A stretch of 50,950 nucleotides of DNA from positions 1 to 50,950 of the forward strand of contig NZ_CAKJTL010000085.1 in assembly GCF_917627385.1 (NCBI RefSeq), read 5' to 3'. The translations under genes and the position numbers were made by a program. This document shows, piece by piece, positions 8,743-16,771 of the stretch. The first letter of the stretch is position 1; each line of letters begins with the position of its first letter. The notes under the pieces were generated by a model, which was not told the origin of the DNA, did no database searches, and was given only the letters and a program-made list of their open reading frames with translations. This DNA is from Protofrankia sp. CiT1. Lineage in GTDB: Bacteria > Actinomycetota > Actinomycetes > Frankiales > Frankiaceae.

Positions 8743-10909
8743 GGCTGACCTCGCGCGTTTCGGGATCCGCATAGGGGACCTCGGCAAGCAGATCCGTCAA
8801 TGGCCGGGGACGACCGGTGAGAAACCCCTGCGCGTAGTCCACTCCAAGATCACGCAGTGCCAGTGCCAGGGATTCACGATCGACGTTCTCGGCGATGGTG
8901 TACATACCGAGACAGCGCGCGACCCGTACCACCGCGTCCACCAAGACGGTGTCCGCTGGCGACGTATCCACCTGGCGGAGAAAATCGCCGTCGATCTTCA
9001 CATTGGTGAAGGGGAGGTTGCGCAGGTAGACGAACGAGCCCACGCCTGCGCCGAAGTCGTCCAGGGTGAACCGGCAGCCCGCGTCGGTGAGGGTCTCGGC
9101 AAGCTGGCGTGCCGCGTCCAGGCTGACCACCGCGACGCTTTCGGCGATTTCAAGACCAAGCTGGGATGGATCGACCCGGGCCGCACGCAGTGTCCCAAGG
9201 ACGAACTGGCCGAACTCAGGGTCCGCGACCGACCGGCCGGAGATGTTCACATGCAGGCGAAGCCGTTCCCGGCGAGCGGTGGCGGAAGCGAGCGCCGCCA
9301 CCGCCTGCCGCAGCACCCAGCGGTCCAGAGCCAGCGTGAGGTCGCTGTGGGCGAGCGCGCTCATGAACTCGGCGGGGGCCAGCTCTGGCTGCCGGCCGTC
9401 GCGCAGCCGTAGCAGCAGTTCGTATCCCTGCACTTCGCGGGATGTCAGGTCGACGATGGGCTGCGCGTCCAACGCCATCAGCCCCCCGTCGAGCGCGTCG
9501 CGTACCCGCCGCGCCAGCGAGATCCGCCGGTCGACGTGCTCATAGTGCTCCGCTGTGAACAGCCGCGCGCGGCCACGGCCGGCATCCTTGGCCTCACGCA
9601 GGGCGAGGCCGGCACGAGCCAACGCGGTGTCGCTGTCGGTCGCGGACGACAGCGGCAGGACGCCGATACTGATCGTGACACGGATCGTGACATCATCGAT
9701 GATGATGGCGTGCCGCGCGACCTTCGCGCACAGAGTATCGGCGACACCGAGTCCGTCCGGGCCGTTGGCGGACTCGAGAATCACCACGAACTCGTCGCCG
9801 CCGAGCCGCCCGAGAACCGATGTGGGCAGCGTCTCCGCCACGGTCTGGGCCAGGGCTCGCAGCACCGCGTCGCCGACGGCATGGCCACGCGTGTCATTGA
9901 TGTCCCTGAAGTTGTCAATATTGATCAAGAGCAACGTCCCGGCCGGGGCACTCCCGTTCGGCGAGGCGTCGATCCGCTCGCTGCCCGCGCTGCCCGCGAT
10001 CCGCTCGGCCAGCAGCCCGGTCACCGCCTGCCGGTTACGCAACCCGGTGAGCGGGTCATGCGTGGTGAGCTGGGCGAGCTCACGGCGCGCCCGGATCAGC
10101 TCGGTGACGTCATGCGCCGTGCCCATGATCCGGATTGGCGTGCCCGCGTGATCGGTGAGGACGTCGCCGTGGCACTCGAGCACGCACTCGGTGGCCCGGT
10201 CGGCGAAGTACATACGGTGGGTGAATTCGAACGGGCTGACCTCGGCGATCGCCTGCTCCAGAACTCCTTCCACCCTCGTCACGTCGTCCGGATGTATCAG
10301 CGACCGGTAGGTGTCGTAGTCGAGATAGGTGTCCGTGGGGTAGCCGAACATGGCGAGAAGCTCGTCAGACCATGCCACCTCGTTGGTGACCAGGTCCCAC
10401 TCCCAGATACCCGTCCGGGCGATCGTCTCGACATGGCGGAGCCAGCGTTCGCGCAGCCCCGCGACCTCCTCTTCATGGTGACGTGCGGTGTTGTCGACAA
10501 TCTCGTAGAGAAGGTAGCCCTCGGCGCCGAACTGGCCGCCCCAGGTGGGATCACCGTCAGCAAACGCACGGCAACGGATCTCCAGCCAACGGCTGCTACC
10601 GTCCGGCGCCTGCCAGCTAGCCGCGCGGGGCTCGTCGTCCGGGACGACCCGCGCCAATGGCAGCCCGGCCTCGGCCACGGCAAGGCGAGCCGCAACCAGG
10701 TCGACCGGGTCGACGGAACCAGAACCAGCGCGTCTGAACGCGCCGAGACCGGCCGGGCCCGGCGCCGCTGTCTCCTCCGGCACCGTTGCGGCGCCCGTCA
10801 CGAGGGCGAACAGAGCCCGATTAGCCCAGACCACACGGCTGTCGGACGTCACCACCAGCAGCCCGGTGGACACCACGTCAGCCACCAAGCCGACCACGCT
10901 CGCGACCAA
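8723..10909 (-). CDS. PAS-GGDEF-EAL cyclic-di-GMP signalling protein
   Basis: This 728-residue cytoplasmic protein has a PAS-like N-terminus, a second PAS domain (about 160-275, GIWEWDLVTNEVAWSDE), a GGDEF domain with intact RLGGDEF near 366-372, and an EAL domain. The EAL signature reads ELL, but other metal and catalytic residues are visible: HVNISG, LEIAES, LDDFGAG, VKIDG, AENVD and AQGF. Both synthase and phosphodiesterase activity are therefore possible. No RxxD inhibitory site is seen before GGDEF. The start is TTG with a strong GAGGAGG upstream. No membrane segment is present, so sensing must be of a cytoplasmic signal. Confidence 0.9.
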   Translation of the reverse strand: MVASVVGLVADVVSTGLLVVTSDSRVVWANRALFALVTGAATVPEETAAPGPAGLGAFRRAGSGSVDPVDLVAARLAVAEAGLPLARVVPDDEPRAASWQAPDGSSRWLEIRCRAFADGDPTWGGQFGAEGYLLYEIVDNTARHHEEEVAGLRERWLRHVETIARTGIWEWDLVTNEVAWSDELLAMFGYPTDTYLDYDTYRSLIHPDDVTRVEGVLEQAIAEVSPFEFTHRMYFADRATECVLECHGDVLTDHAGTPIRIMGTAHDVTELIRARRELAQLTTHDPLTGLRNRQAVTGLLAERIAGSAGSERIDASPNGSAPAGTLLLINIDNFRDINDTRGHAVGDAVLRALAQTVAETLPTSVLGRLGGDEFVVILESANGPDGLGVADTLCAKVARHAIIIDDVTIRVTISIGVLPLSSATDSDTALARAGLALREAKDAGRGRARLFTAEHYEHVDRRISLARRVRDALDGGLMALDAQPIVDLTSREVQGYELLLRLRDGRQPELAPAEFMSALAHSDLTLALDRWVLRQAVAALASATARRERLRLHVNISGRSVADPEFGQFVLGTLRAARVDPSQLGLEIAESVAVVSLDAARQLAETLTDAGCRFTLDDFGAGVGSFVYLRNLPFTNVKIDGDFLRQVDTSPADTVLVDAVVRVARCLGMYTIAENVDRESLALALRDLGVDYAQGFLTGRPRPLTDLLAEVPYADPETREVSLNGFLG

Positions 10910-11215
10910 CGCACCTCCTCGCGCATGTCAGCCCCGTGCAGATCCCGGCCGTCACGCTACTTCCAGATCGCGTGCCGAGTGTAGTGGCAATCGGGTGAGC
11001 ACAGAACGTTAGAGCCTGTCGCGCGTCGTGGTTTCGGTCAGGGAGCCGCGTCCAGGCGGCCCCTGGCAAGGCTGCGGGGCACATCGATAGCGGACGCGTT
11101 GTATCGGTTCGTCCGAGAACGCGGCCGGGAGCCGCCTGGCGGCGGGAGCCGGACAGATGACTGTCGCAACACGCCCCAGTGCGTCCGCCGCGCGGCGCGG
11201 CGGGAGTATGCGGGT
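10910..11215. promoter_or_regulatory. Divergent intergenic region between the GGDEF/EAL gene and glycerate kinase
   Basis: This 306-base gap lies between two divergently read starts and should carry both promoters. The first bases hold the GAGGAGG site of the GGDEF/EAL gene. No small gene or convincing operator was seen. Confidence 0.45.
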
Positions 11216-12403
11216 ATGCCCACGGTCACGCGGATCGTTGTCGCGCCCAACGCCTTCAAAGGCACGCTGACCGCGAACGAGGCGGCCCACGCCATCGCTG
11301 ACGGCGTCGGCGACGCCTGCCGGCACGCGGACATCCTCATGCGCCCGGTGGCCGATGGCGGCGACGGGACCGTGGCCGCGGCGCTCACCGCGGGCTTCAC
11401 CCGCCATGAGGCCACCGTGTCCGGGCCGCTCGGGACCGCGGTGCGCGCGGCGTTCGCCGTTCGCCATGACGCCGCGGTGCTGGAGATGGCCGAAGCCTCC
11501 GGCCTGCGGCTCGTGCCGCCGGGACGGCACGCGCCACTGACAGCGTCCACTACCGGTACCGGTGAGCTGGTGCGCGCGGCCCTGGACGCCGGCGCCCGGC
11601 GGTTGCTGCTCGGGGCGGGCGGGAGCGCGACGACCGACGGCGGCACCGGGATGCTGTCCGCGCTCGGCATCAGGTTCCTGGACCGGACCGGGCGCATCCT
11701 GCCGCCCGGCGGCGCGGCCCTGCGCCATCTTTACATGATCGATGCCGGCGGCCTGGATCCACGGATCACCCAAGCCGAGATCACTGTCGCGGCTGACGTT
11801 GACAACCCGCTGCTCGGGCCGCACGGAGCGGCGGCGGTCTTCGGCCCGCAGAAGGGCGCGGGGCCGGCGGACGTGGCCGTTCTCGAGGACGGGCTGCGCA
11901 CGCTCGTCGACCGGCTTGGCGCACGGCCTCGGGGTGTCCTGGGCCTGTCGGCGAGAGCTGCCATGGTCGCCGCGAGCGCGGGCGCGGGCGCGGGCGGCGG
12001 TCTCGGCTTCGGCGCGATGGCTTTTCTGGGCGCGCGGGTACAGGCCGGTGCCGAACTGCTGCTCGATCTCGCCGGCTTCGACGCGGCCCTGGACGGCGCC
12101 GATCTCGTGATCACCGGCGAAGGCGCGTTGGATGCTTCGACCATGCGGGGCAAAGCTCCGGCGGCCGTCGCGAGACATGCCCAGGCAGCCGGGGTCCCAG
12201 TGATCGCGGTCTGCGGGCAGGTGAACGTCAGTCCGAGTGCCTGGCGGGAGGCCGGCTTCACAGGGGTCTTCAGCGCCCAGCCGGTGCCCGCTGGCGCGGC
12301 CGCCCGCGGGATGACGGGAGCGCCCGCGTTGATCAGCCGGGCCGAGGCGGCCAGGGCACTACGACGCGCCAGCGCCGAAGCTGTCCGCCTTGTGCTCCCC
12401 TGA
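11216..12403 (+). CDS. glxK: Glycerate kinase
   Basis: This 395-residue cytoplasmic enzyme of the GlxK family phosphorylates glycerate with ATP. It shows the family hallmarks: APNAFKGTL at the N-terminus, RPVADGGDGT near residues 42-51, GTGELVRAALDAG, and LGAGGSATTDGGTG near 130-143. A second Gly-rich segment at about 260 is also typical. The ATG at 11216 gives the standard N-terminus; an upstream in-frame ATG would add 39 residues unrelated to the family. It is monocistronic and convergent with bfr, with a GC-rich hairpin between them. Confidence 0.92.
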   Translation: MPTVTRIVVAPNAFKGTLTANEAAHAIADGVGDACRHADILMRPVADGGDGTVAAALTAGFTRHEATVSGPLGTAVRAAFAVRHDAAVLEMAEASGLRLVPPGRHAPLTASTTGTGELVRAALDAGARRLLLGAGGSATTDGGTGMLSALGIRFLDRTGRILPPGGAALRHLYMIDAGGLDPRITQAEITVAADVDNPLLGPHGAAAVFGPQKGAGPADVAVLEDGLRTLVDRLGARPRGVLGLSARAAMVAASAGAGAGGGLGFGAMAFLGARVQAGAELLLDLAGFDAALDGADLVITGEGALDASTMRGKAPAAVARHAQAAGVPVIAVCGQVNVSPSAWREAGFTGVFSAQPVPAGAAARGMTGAPALISRAEAARALRRASAEAVRLVLP

Positions 12404-12452
12404 CGCCTGTGCTTGGGACGTGTGCCCAGCTCGCCGCGCCCAGGCCACGCCA

Positions 12453-12469
12453 GGCCCCGGCGCGGGGCC
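12453..12469. terminator. GC-rich hairpin between convergent glxK and bfr
   Basis: GGCCCCG and CGGGGCC form a perfect 7-bp stem with a 3-base loop in the 75-base gap between the two convergent stop codons. No T-run follows, as is usual in high-GC actinomycetes. It could end transcription from both sides. Confidence 0.5.
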
Positions 12470-12478
12470 CGCCACTGG

Positions 12479-12949
12479 TCACTCGTGGATCTGCTGTGCG
12501 AGGTAATGCGCCTCACCGAGCTGGGCAAGCAGTTCGATCTGGGCGTCCAGCCAGTCGATGTGGTCCTCCTCGGAGACGAGGATGTCCTCCAGGATGACGG
12601 CTGAGCCCACATCGTCGCGGGCGCGGGTCAGGACGATTCCAGCACGCAGGAGGCCGCATGCCTCGATCTCGTGGGTCCGGTCGGAGTTCAGCTGCTCGGC
12701 AACGGTCTCACCGACACGCAGCGTGTTGAGTCGCTGAAGGTTCGGGACACCGCCGAGGTAGAGCACCCGATGCACCAGTTTGTCCGCATGGCGCATCTCG
12801 TCGATCGACTCGTCGTAGGTGTGCTTGCCGAGCCGGTGATATCCCCAGTTGACCTGCATCCGCGAGTGCAGGAAGTACTGGTTGACAGCTGTCAGTTCAT
12901 TGGTGAGCACACGGTTGAGTAGTTCGACAATCTCCGGGTCGCCCCTCAC
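12479..12949 (-). CDS. bfr: Bacterioferritin
   Basis: This 156-residue subunit forms the 24-mer that oxidises and stores iron. The ferroxidase ligands are visible (Glu18, Glu51, His54, and a later E-x-x-H pair in SEEDHIDW), as is Met52, the haem ligand shared by two subunits. The length is standard. The GTG start has GGAGG six bases upstream. The gene follows bfd by 17 bases on the same strand, so storage protein and release ferredoxin are co-expressed. An iron box further upstream suggests control by an IdeR/DtxR regulator. Confidence 0.95.
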   Translation of the reverse strand: MRGDPEIVELLNRVLTNELTAVNQYFLHSRMQVNWGYHRLGKHTYDESIDEMRHADKLVHRVLYLGGVPNLQRLNTLRVGETVAEQLNSDRTHEIEACGLLRAGIVLTRARDDVGSAVILEDILVSEEDHIDWLDAQIELLAQLGEAHYLAQQIHE

Positions 12950-12966
12950 CTGGAACCTCCACTGTC

Positions 12967-13155
12967 TCAGCCCGACTGGACGACCGGACGGGCCCGACGG
13001 TGGTCGGTCAGCAGCTCCTCGATCTCGTCAAGGCAACCACCGCACCCGGTACCGGCCGCACAGACCGCACCCACCTCGCACGTGTCACGCGCGCCCGATT
13101 CGATCACGCCGCGCAACGTCTGGTCGTTGACAGCAAAGCATGAGCAGACCAGCAC
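12967..13155 (-). CDS. bfd: Bacterioferritin-associated [2Fe-2S] ferredoxin
   Basis: This 62-residue protein has the Bfd cluster pattern Cys4-x-Cys6, 31 residues, Cys38-x2-Cys41. Bfd donates electrons to bacterioferritin to mobilise stored iron. The GTG start is preceded by GAGGTG. Two additional Cys (26, 32) lie between the ligand pairs. It is the first gene of the bfd-bfr unit. Confidence 0.93.
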   Translation of the reverse strand: MLVCSCFAVNDQTLRGVIESGARDTCEVGAVCAAGTGCGGCLDEIEELLTDHRRARPVVQSG

Positions 13156-13286
13156 CGCACCTCACCACACCTGTTCTGGAGCCGTTCGCCGCGTCATCCG
13201 GAAAGCGGTCGTGCGCAACCGGGATGATGATCACGAATGCTCATTACTCGGCCAGAGCTTCCCAGGTCGACCACAGCTTTTTGGTC

Positions 13287-13379
13287 AGAGCGCCCGGCAG
13301 CAGGGGACGCGGTGTCGTGGGGCTGGGGCACGCAGCCCAGCCCCGCTCCTTGATCCACACCTCTATTGCCGGGCGTTCT
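13287..13379. repeat. Short copy of the palindromic MITE-like element
   Basis: This 93-base element runs from AGAGCGCCCGGCAGCAGGGG to CTATTGCCGGGCGTTCT, with an inner palindrome GGGGCTGGGG/CCCAGCCCC. It shares termini with the 160-base copies at 34.4 and 49.9 kb but lacks their central part. TA follows the right end; the left flank is not TA. It sits between bfd and the iron box. Confidence 0.7.
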
Positions 13380-13397
13380 TAGCTAAGCCTTCCCTAA
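13379..13397. promoter_or_regulatory. IdeR/DtxR iron box upstream of bfd-bfr
   Basis: TTAGCTAAGCCTTCCCTAA agrees with the 19-base consensus TWAGGTWAGSCTWACCTWA at 17 positions, missing at positions 5 and 14. It lies about 225 bases upstream of the bfd start, in one of the few AT-rich stretches of the window. In mycobacteria IdeR with iron activates bacterioferritin from upstream boxes, which fits this placement. Function is inferred from the match. Confidence 0.65.
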
Positions 13398-13471
13398 TAT
13401 TTCTCAACGAAAGCTTGCCATACAAAAAGATCAAAAACAACGGTTACCAACCGACAGGCATCCTTTGCTCA

Positions 13472-13535
13472 GGGCAACTCCATAGCCGGGCAACTCCATA
13501 GCCGGGCGACTCCATAGCCGGGCGACTCCACGGCC
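13472..13535. repeat. Four tandem 16-base repeats
   Basis: GGGCAACTCCATAGCC is repeated exactly at 13472 and 13488. It then occurs with one change at 13504 and a few changes at 13520. The array lies just past the 3' end of the OmpA-like gene, in the upstream region of bfd. Confidence 0.85.
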
Positions 13536-13552
13536 TACCGCACAAGCACGGC

Positions 13553-14641
13553 CTACGGCGCAAGCGGAGAGATCTCCACCCTGCGGTTGGCGGCACGGCC
13601 GGCGTCCGTGTCGTTGGTCGCCGCCGGATAATCGGCGGCGAACCCAGCTGCCCGCAACCGCCCTTCCGGGACTCCGTGACTCGCCAGGTAGGCGGCCGCG
13701 GCGCGGGCGCGCGCCAGCGACAGGGCCGCGTTGGTCACCTGGGAGCCTCGCGCGTCGGTGTGACCAGCAATCAGAACTCCCAGCGCACCGTCACGCAGCG
13801 CCGCCGCGATCTGGTCGAGACGAACACGATCGATCTCGGTGAGCTCCGAACTGTCCGTCGCGAAGGTGACCCAGCCCCCGGCCACGGCAGCGGCGAGGCG
13901 GTCGACCGCACCGTCACCCGGCCGGACGGGATCAGGAGCCACCGGTCGCACGGCCAGCCGATTGTCGAGGGAGATCGCGGGCCGCGCGGTACGCACCGCG
14001 GCAAGCACCGCGGCACCCAGGCGCGCGCGCTCGTCCACGTCCGCCACGGCCCCCTCGACGACAGCGGTGGAACCGATGATCGTCACCTGATGTTCGCCAA
14101 TCACCGCTGTCAGCGAACGGACCAGATCCGCCAGCATCGTCACCGGTGGCGCGGCCACGTCGGGATCAACCGTGACTCGTCCGGTCAACGTGCCGGAACT
14201 CGCCGCGGCCGCCGCGCCCAGAAGCCGCTCCCGAGCATCCTGGCCCGGCACGGTCGCCGTGACGGTGAGCGATCCTCCGTTGACATCGATCACCAATGGC
14301 TTCGCGGCGGCGGCCGGCACCGGCACAATCTGAACATCATCGGCCAGGGCCGCTGATCGCGCGCCGGACATACGCGCGACAGCCTGGCGGGCCGTTTCAG
14401 CGGCGGACACGCTGGGGAACGTCCCATGCACGGTCGCGTCCTGACCGCGGAAAGTCACCTCAGCCCCGGCCTGACCGCTGGAGCGGACCACCGAAGCCGC
14501 CCGCCTGGACAGCCCGTTCTCGATCGGCCCGCGCCGCAGGCCGAATGCCAGCAGCCCAATCAGCAACCAGGCGACGACAAGGGAGAACAAAAACACAACG
14601 GGATGAGGCCGCCGTAGCGCGGCCAGTTGGACCAAGGACAT
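13553..14641 (-). CDS. OmpA-domain envelope protein, ArfA-like
   Basis: This 362-residue protein has one N-terminal membrane segment (about residues 14-35), then two BON-like regions (about 55-110 and 115-215), then a C-terminal OmpA peptidoglycan-binding domain (about 250-362) with the AGHTDARGS and NRRVEI signatures. This layout matches mycobacterial ArfA/OmpATb. It should be anchored in the membrane with its C-terminus binding peptidoglycan. No ArfB/ArfC-like partners lie beside it, and a tandem repeat array follows its stop. Confidence 0.82.
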   Translation of the reverse strand: MSLVQLAALRRPHPVVFLFSLVVAWLLIGLLAFGLRRGPIENGLSRRAASVVRSSGQAGAEVTFRGQDATVHGTFPSVSAAETARQAVARMSGARSAALADDVQIVPVPAAAAKPLVIDVNGGSLTVTATVPGQDARERLLGAAAAASSGTLTGRVTVDPDVAAPPVTMLADLVRSLTAVIGEHQVTIIGSTAVVEGAVADVDERARLGAAVLAAVRTARPAISLDNRLAVRPVAPDPVRPGDGAVDRLAAAVAGGWVTFATDSSELTEIDRVRLDQIAAALRDGALGVLIAGHTDARGSQVTNAALSLARARAAAAYLASHGVPEGRLRAAGFAADYPAATNDTDAGRAANRRVEISPLAP

Positions 14642-14880
14642 CGAAATGGTCTCCGCGCGGAATCTGCTGGAACGCCTTCAGGACGCGCCGCCACGATGCC
14701 TTCGGGCGGCCCAACGGACCAGAAAAGTACGGCGAACAACCCCGCCGTGGGTCAACTGTCGCACATCGGGACGCCCACCACATACACCGGGTAGGTCCAC
14801 GCAACGGCCGTTGCGCAAACGGCGATGGCGCAGGCCGCGGCCGTCGCAGAGGCGGTGCGGGAGCCGGGCGGGGGCGTGTT

Positions 14881-15858
14881 TCAGCGCCCTTCCCGGCCGT
14901 ATGACCGGCACTGCGCCGTCGGCTGTCCCAGCCCCGCGCTGACGGCTCCGGCGGGCTCAGGCTCGGGCTCGGATGCGGATCCGGGCCGCGCGGGCTCGCT
15001 CGGCGAGCCGACCAGGTCCGCGCGGCCGTCGTGGCGGCCTTGCTGGCGAGCCAGTCGTGTGACGACCACCGCCAGCAGGGCCCCGAGGCCGAGCACCAGC
15101 CACCCGGCGACGGCATCGAGCACGTAGTGGTTGGCAGTGGCTATCACCACGAACGCCGTCGTGCCCGGATAGACCACGCCGAGCGCCCTGACCCAGCGGC
15201 GGTGGGTGAGGCTGGCCACATACCAGCCGCACCACAACGCCCAGGCACAGTGCAGGGACGGCATGGCGGCGAACTGGTTGGCAAGACCGGCCAGCCCCCG
15301 CGGCGCGGCGCTGGAACCGCCGCCCCACCAGCCCCAGCTGTGGAACGACGCCATGGTGTCGACGAAGCCGGCACCGGGTAGCAGGCGCGGCGGGGCCGTC
15401 GGTAGCACAATGAACCCGACCAGACTGATCACGGTCGCGCACAGGATCGTCCAGCGGGCCCGTAGGTAGTGCCCGGGACGCCTGCGGTAGAGCCACACGA
15501 GAGTGGCGGGCGTGACGATGAAGTGCAAGGTCGCGTAGTAGTAACAGCTCGCCACAGCGAGCACGGGGATGCTCTGGAGCCAGTGGTTCAGCCCGAGCTC
15601 GACGTCGAGGTGGAGATCCGTCTGGATGCGCAGGAGGTCCCGGCCGACCGCGAGCGCGTCGCTGACGGAACCGTCCGCCACCGCGCGGGTCGCCGTGTAG
15701 GTGTAGTAGAAACCGATGATCATAACGGCTTCGATCCACACCACCGGCAGCCCGTCCGACCTGCGGCGTATGCGGATCACCCGCGACCTCCCCGGCTTCG
15801 ACCTGGCCCATCCGGTGGACCGGTTCCTGACCTTCCCCTGCCTACCCAGGCACCCCAT
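14881..15858 (-). CDS. PAP2-family membrane phosphatase/inositol phosphotransferase-like protein
   Basis: This polytopic membrane protein of about 325 residues resembles the PAP2_3/Aur1-like branch. The MPSLHCAWAL segment supplies the PSxH motif and HYVLDAVAGW the distal His/Asp pair. Several hydrophobic helices precede and follow them. The start at 15858 (upstream GAGCGAAAG) avoids an extension that would overlap the divergent TetR gene. The C-terminal 50 residues are hydrophilic and rich in Glu/Pro. The substrate, a lipid phosphate or an inositol phospholipid, cannot be told from sequence. Confidence 0.8.
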   Translation of the reverse strand: MGCLGRQGKVRNRSTGWARSKPGRSRVIRIRRRSDGLPVVWIEAVMIIGFYYTYTATRAVADGSVSDALAVGRDLLRIQTDLHLDVELGLNHWLQSIPVLAVASCYYYATLHFIVTPATLVWLYRRRPGHYLRARWTILCATVISLVGFIVLPTAPPRLLPGAGFVDTMASFHSWGWWGGGSSAAPRGLAGLANQFAAMPSLHCAWALWCGWYVASLTHRRWVRALGVVYPGTTAFVVIATANHYVLDAVAGWLVLGLGALLAVVVTRLARQQGRHDGRADLVGSPSEPARPGSASEPEPEPAGAVSAGLGQPTAQCRSYGREGR

Positions 15859-16018
15859 CTTTCGCTCAACGTGTTCAGTCAAGTACCTTTGCGTAACCAA
15901 CCGCAGCACCGACAACGGCTCGTTCCCGGGGGTAGCGATGACGCACCCGATAGCTGGCATACCGCCCGGCGCGGTGCATCCGACGCCCGCCGACGGCAAG
16001 GAGGTGACGCCCACCTCG

Positions 16019-16750
16019 ATGATGCCCACGACGGCGTCCGCGGTAGCCCAACCGACGGCCGTGACGATATCCGCCGATATTCAATCATCACCCCTTCCCC
16101 CTTCCGCAACGGGTTTCATGCCGGCGGCCAACGGCCCGCGCCGGCCGCCGCACGCACCGGCCATCCCCCGGCGACGCGGGGAGGTCCTGGAAGACGCGAT
16201 CCACACCGCCGTGGTCGAACTGCTCGCCGAACACGGGTACGGCGCGCTGACAATGGATCTCGTGGCAGCCAGCGCCCGCGCCGGCAAGGCCACCCTCTAC
16301 CGCAGGTGGTCGTGCAAGCTCGACCTGGTGATCGACACAGTACGACGCCTCGGCCACAGCCCTGTCACCGATCCGGACACCGGAAGTTTTCGTGACGACC
16401 AACTCCTGCTGCTCCATGAATTCGCCGACGTGCTCCGCGGCCGCCAGGGCGCGGTGACCGCGACCCTTGTCGGTGAGCTCACCCGGCACGCCGATCTCGC
16501 CGCCGCCCTGCGCGCCGTTCTCCTGCACCAGCGGCGGGCGGTCCAGATGACCATTGCGGAGCGGGCCATCAAGCGCGGTGACGTCCGCCATGGCACCCCA
16601 TGGCCGCTGGTCAACGAGATCGGGCCAGCCCTGCTGTTCGCCCGCTGCCTCATCTCGGGTGAGCCCCTGGACCACGGATACATAGTCGATGTTGTGGATG
16701 GCATAGTCATGCCCCTCGTCACGGCAGTTCATGGTACATCGGATAAGTAA
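16019..16750 (+). CDS. TetR-family transcriptional regulator
   Basis: This 243-residue protein has a Pro/Ala-rich N-terminal extension and a TetR DNA-binding domain at about 60-105 (helix-turn-helix ending in KATLYRRW), followed by a helical ligand domain. The ATG pair at 16019/16022 is preceded by AAGGAGGTGA (15998-16007), a perfect anti-Shine-Dalgarno match though at slightly long spacing. It is divergent from the PAP2 gene and convergent with the ABC exporter, which it may regulate; that target is inference. Confidence 0.85.
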   Translation: MMPTTASAVAQPTAVTISADIQSSPLPPSATGFMPAANGPRRPPHAPAIPRRRGEVLEDAIHTAVVELLAEHGYGALTMDLVAASARAGKATLYRRWSCKLDLVIDTVRRLGHSPVTDPDTGSFRDDQLLLLHEFADVLRGRQGAVTATLVGELTRHADLAAALRAVLLHQRRAVQMTIAERAIKRGDVRHGTPWPLVNEIGPALLFARCLISGEPLDHGYIVDVVDGIVMPLVTAVHGTSDK

Positions 16751-16754
16751 TATA

Positions 16755-16770
16755 TCGAACCTACGTTCGA
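16755..16770. terminator. Short hairpin between convergent tetR and ABC exporter stops
   Basis: TCGAAC and GTTCGA form a 6-bp inverted repeat with a 4-base loop in the 21-base gap between two convergent stop codons. It is AT-richer than its surroundings. It may be a terminator; an operator role is less likely at this place. Confidence 0.35.
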
Positions 16771-16771
16771 A

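Noticed and set aside
9536-10984. Plus-strand 482-residue frame
   Set aside because: It lies antisense to the GGDEF/EAL gene, which has clear domain motifs; the Arg/Gly-rich product is typical of a shadow frame.
15859-16029. Longer N-terminus for the PAP2 protein
   Set aside because: It would overlap the start of the divergent TetR gene and adds residues unlike the family.
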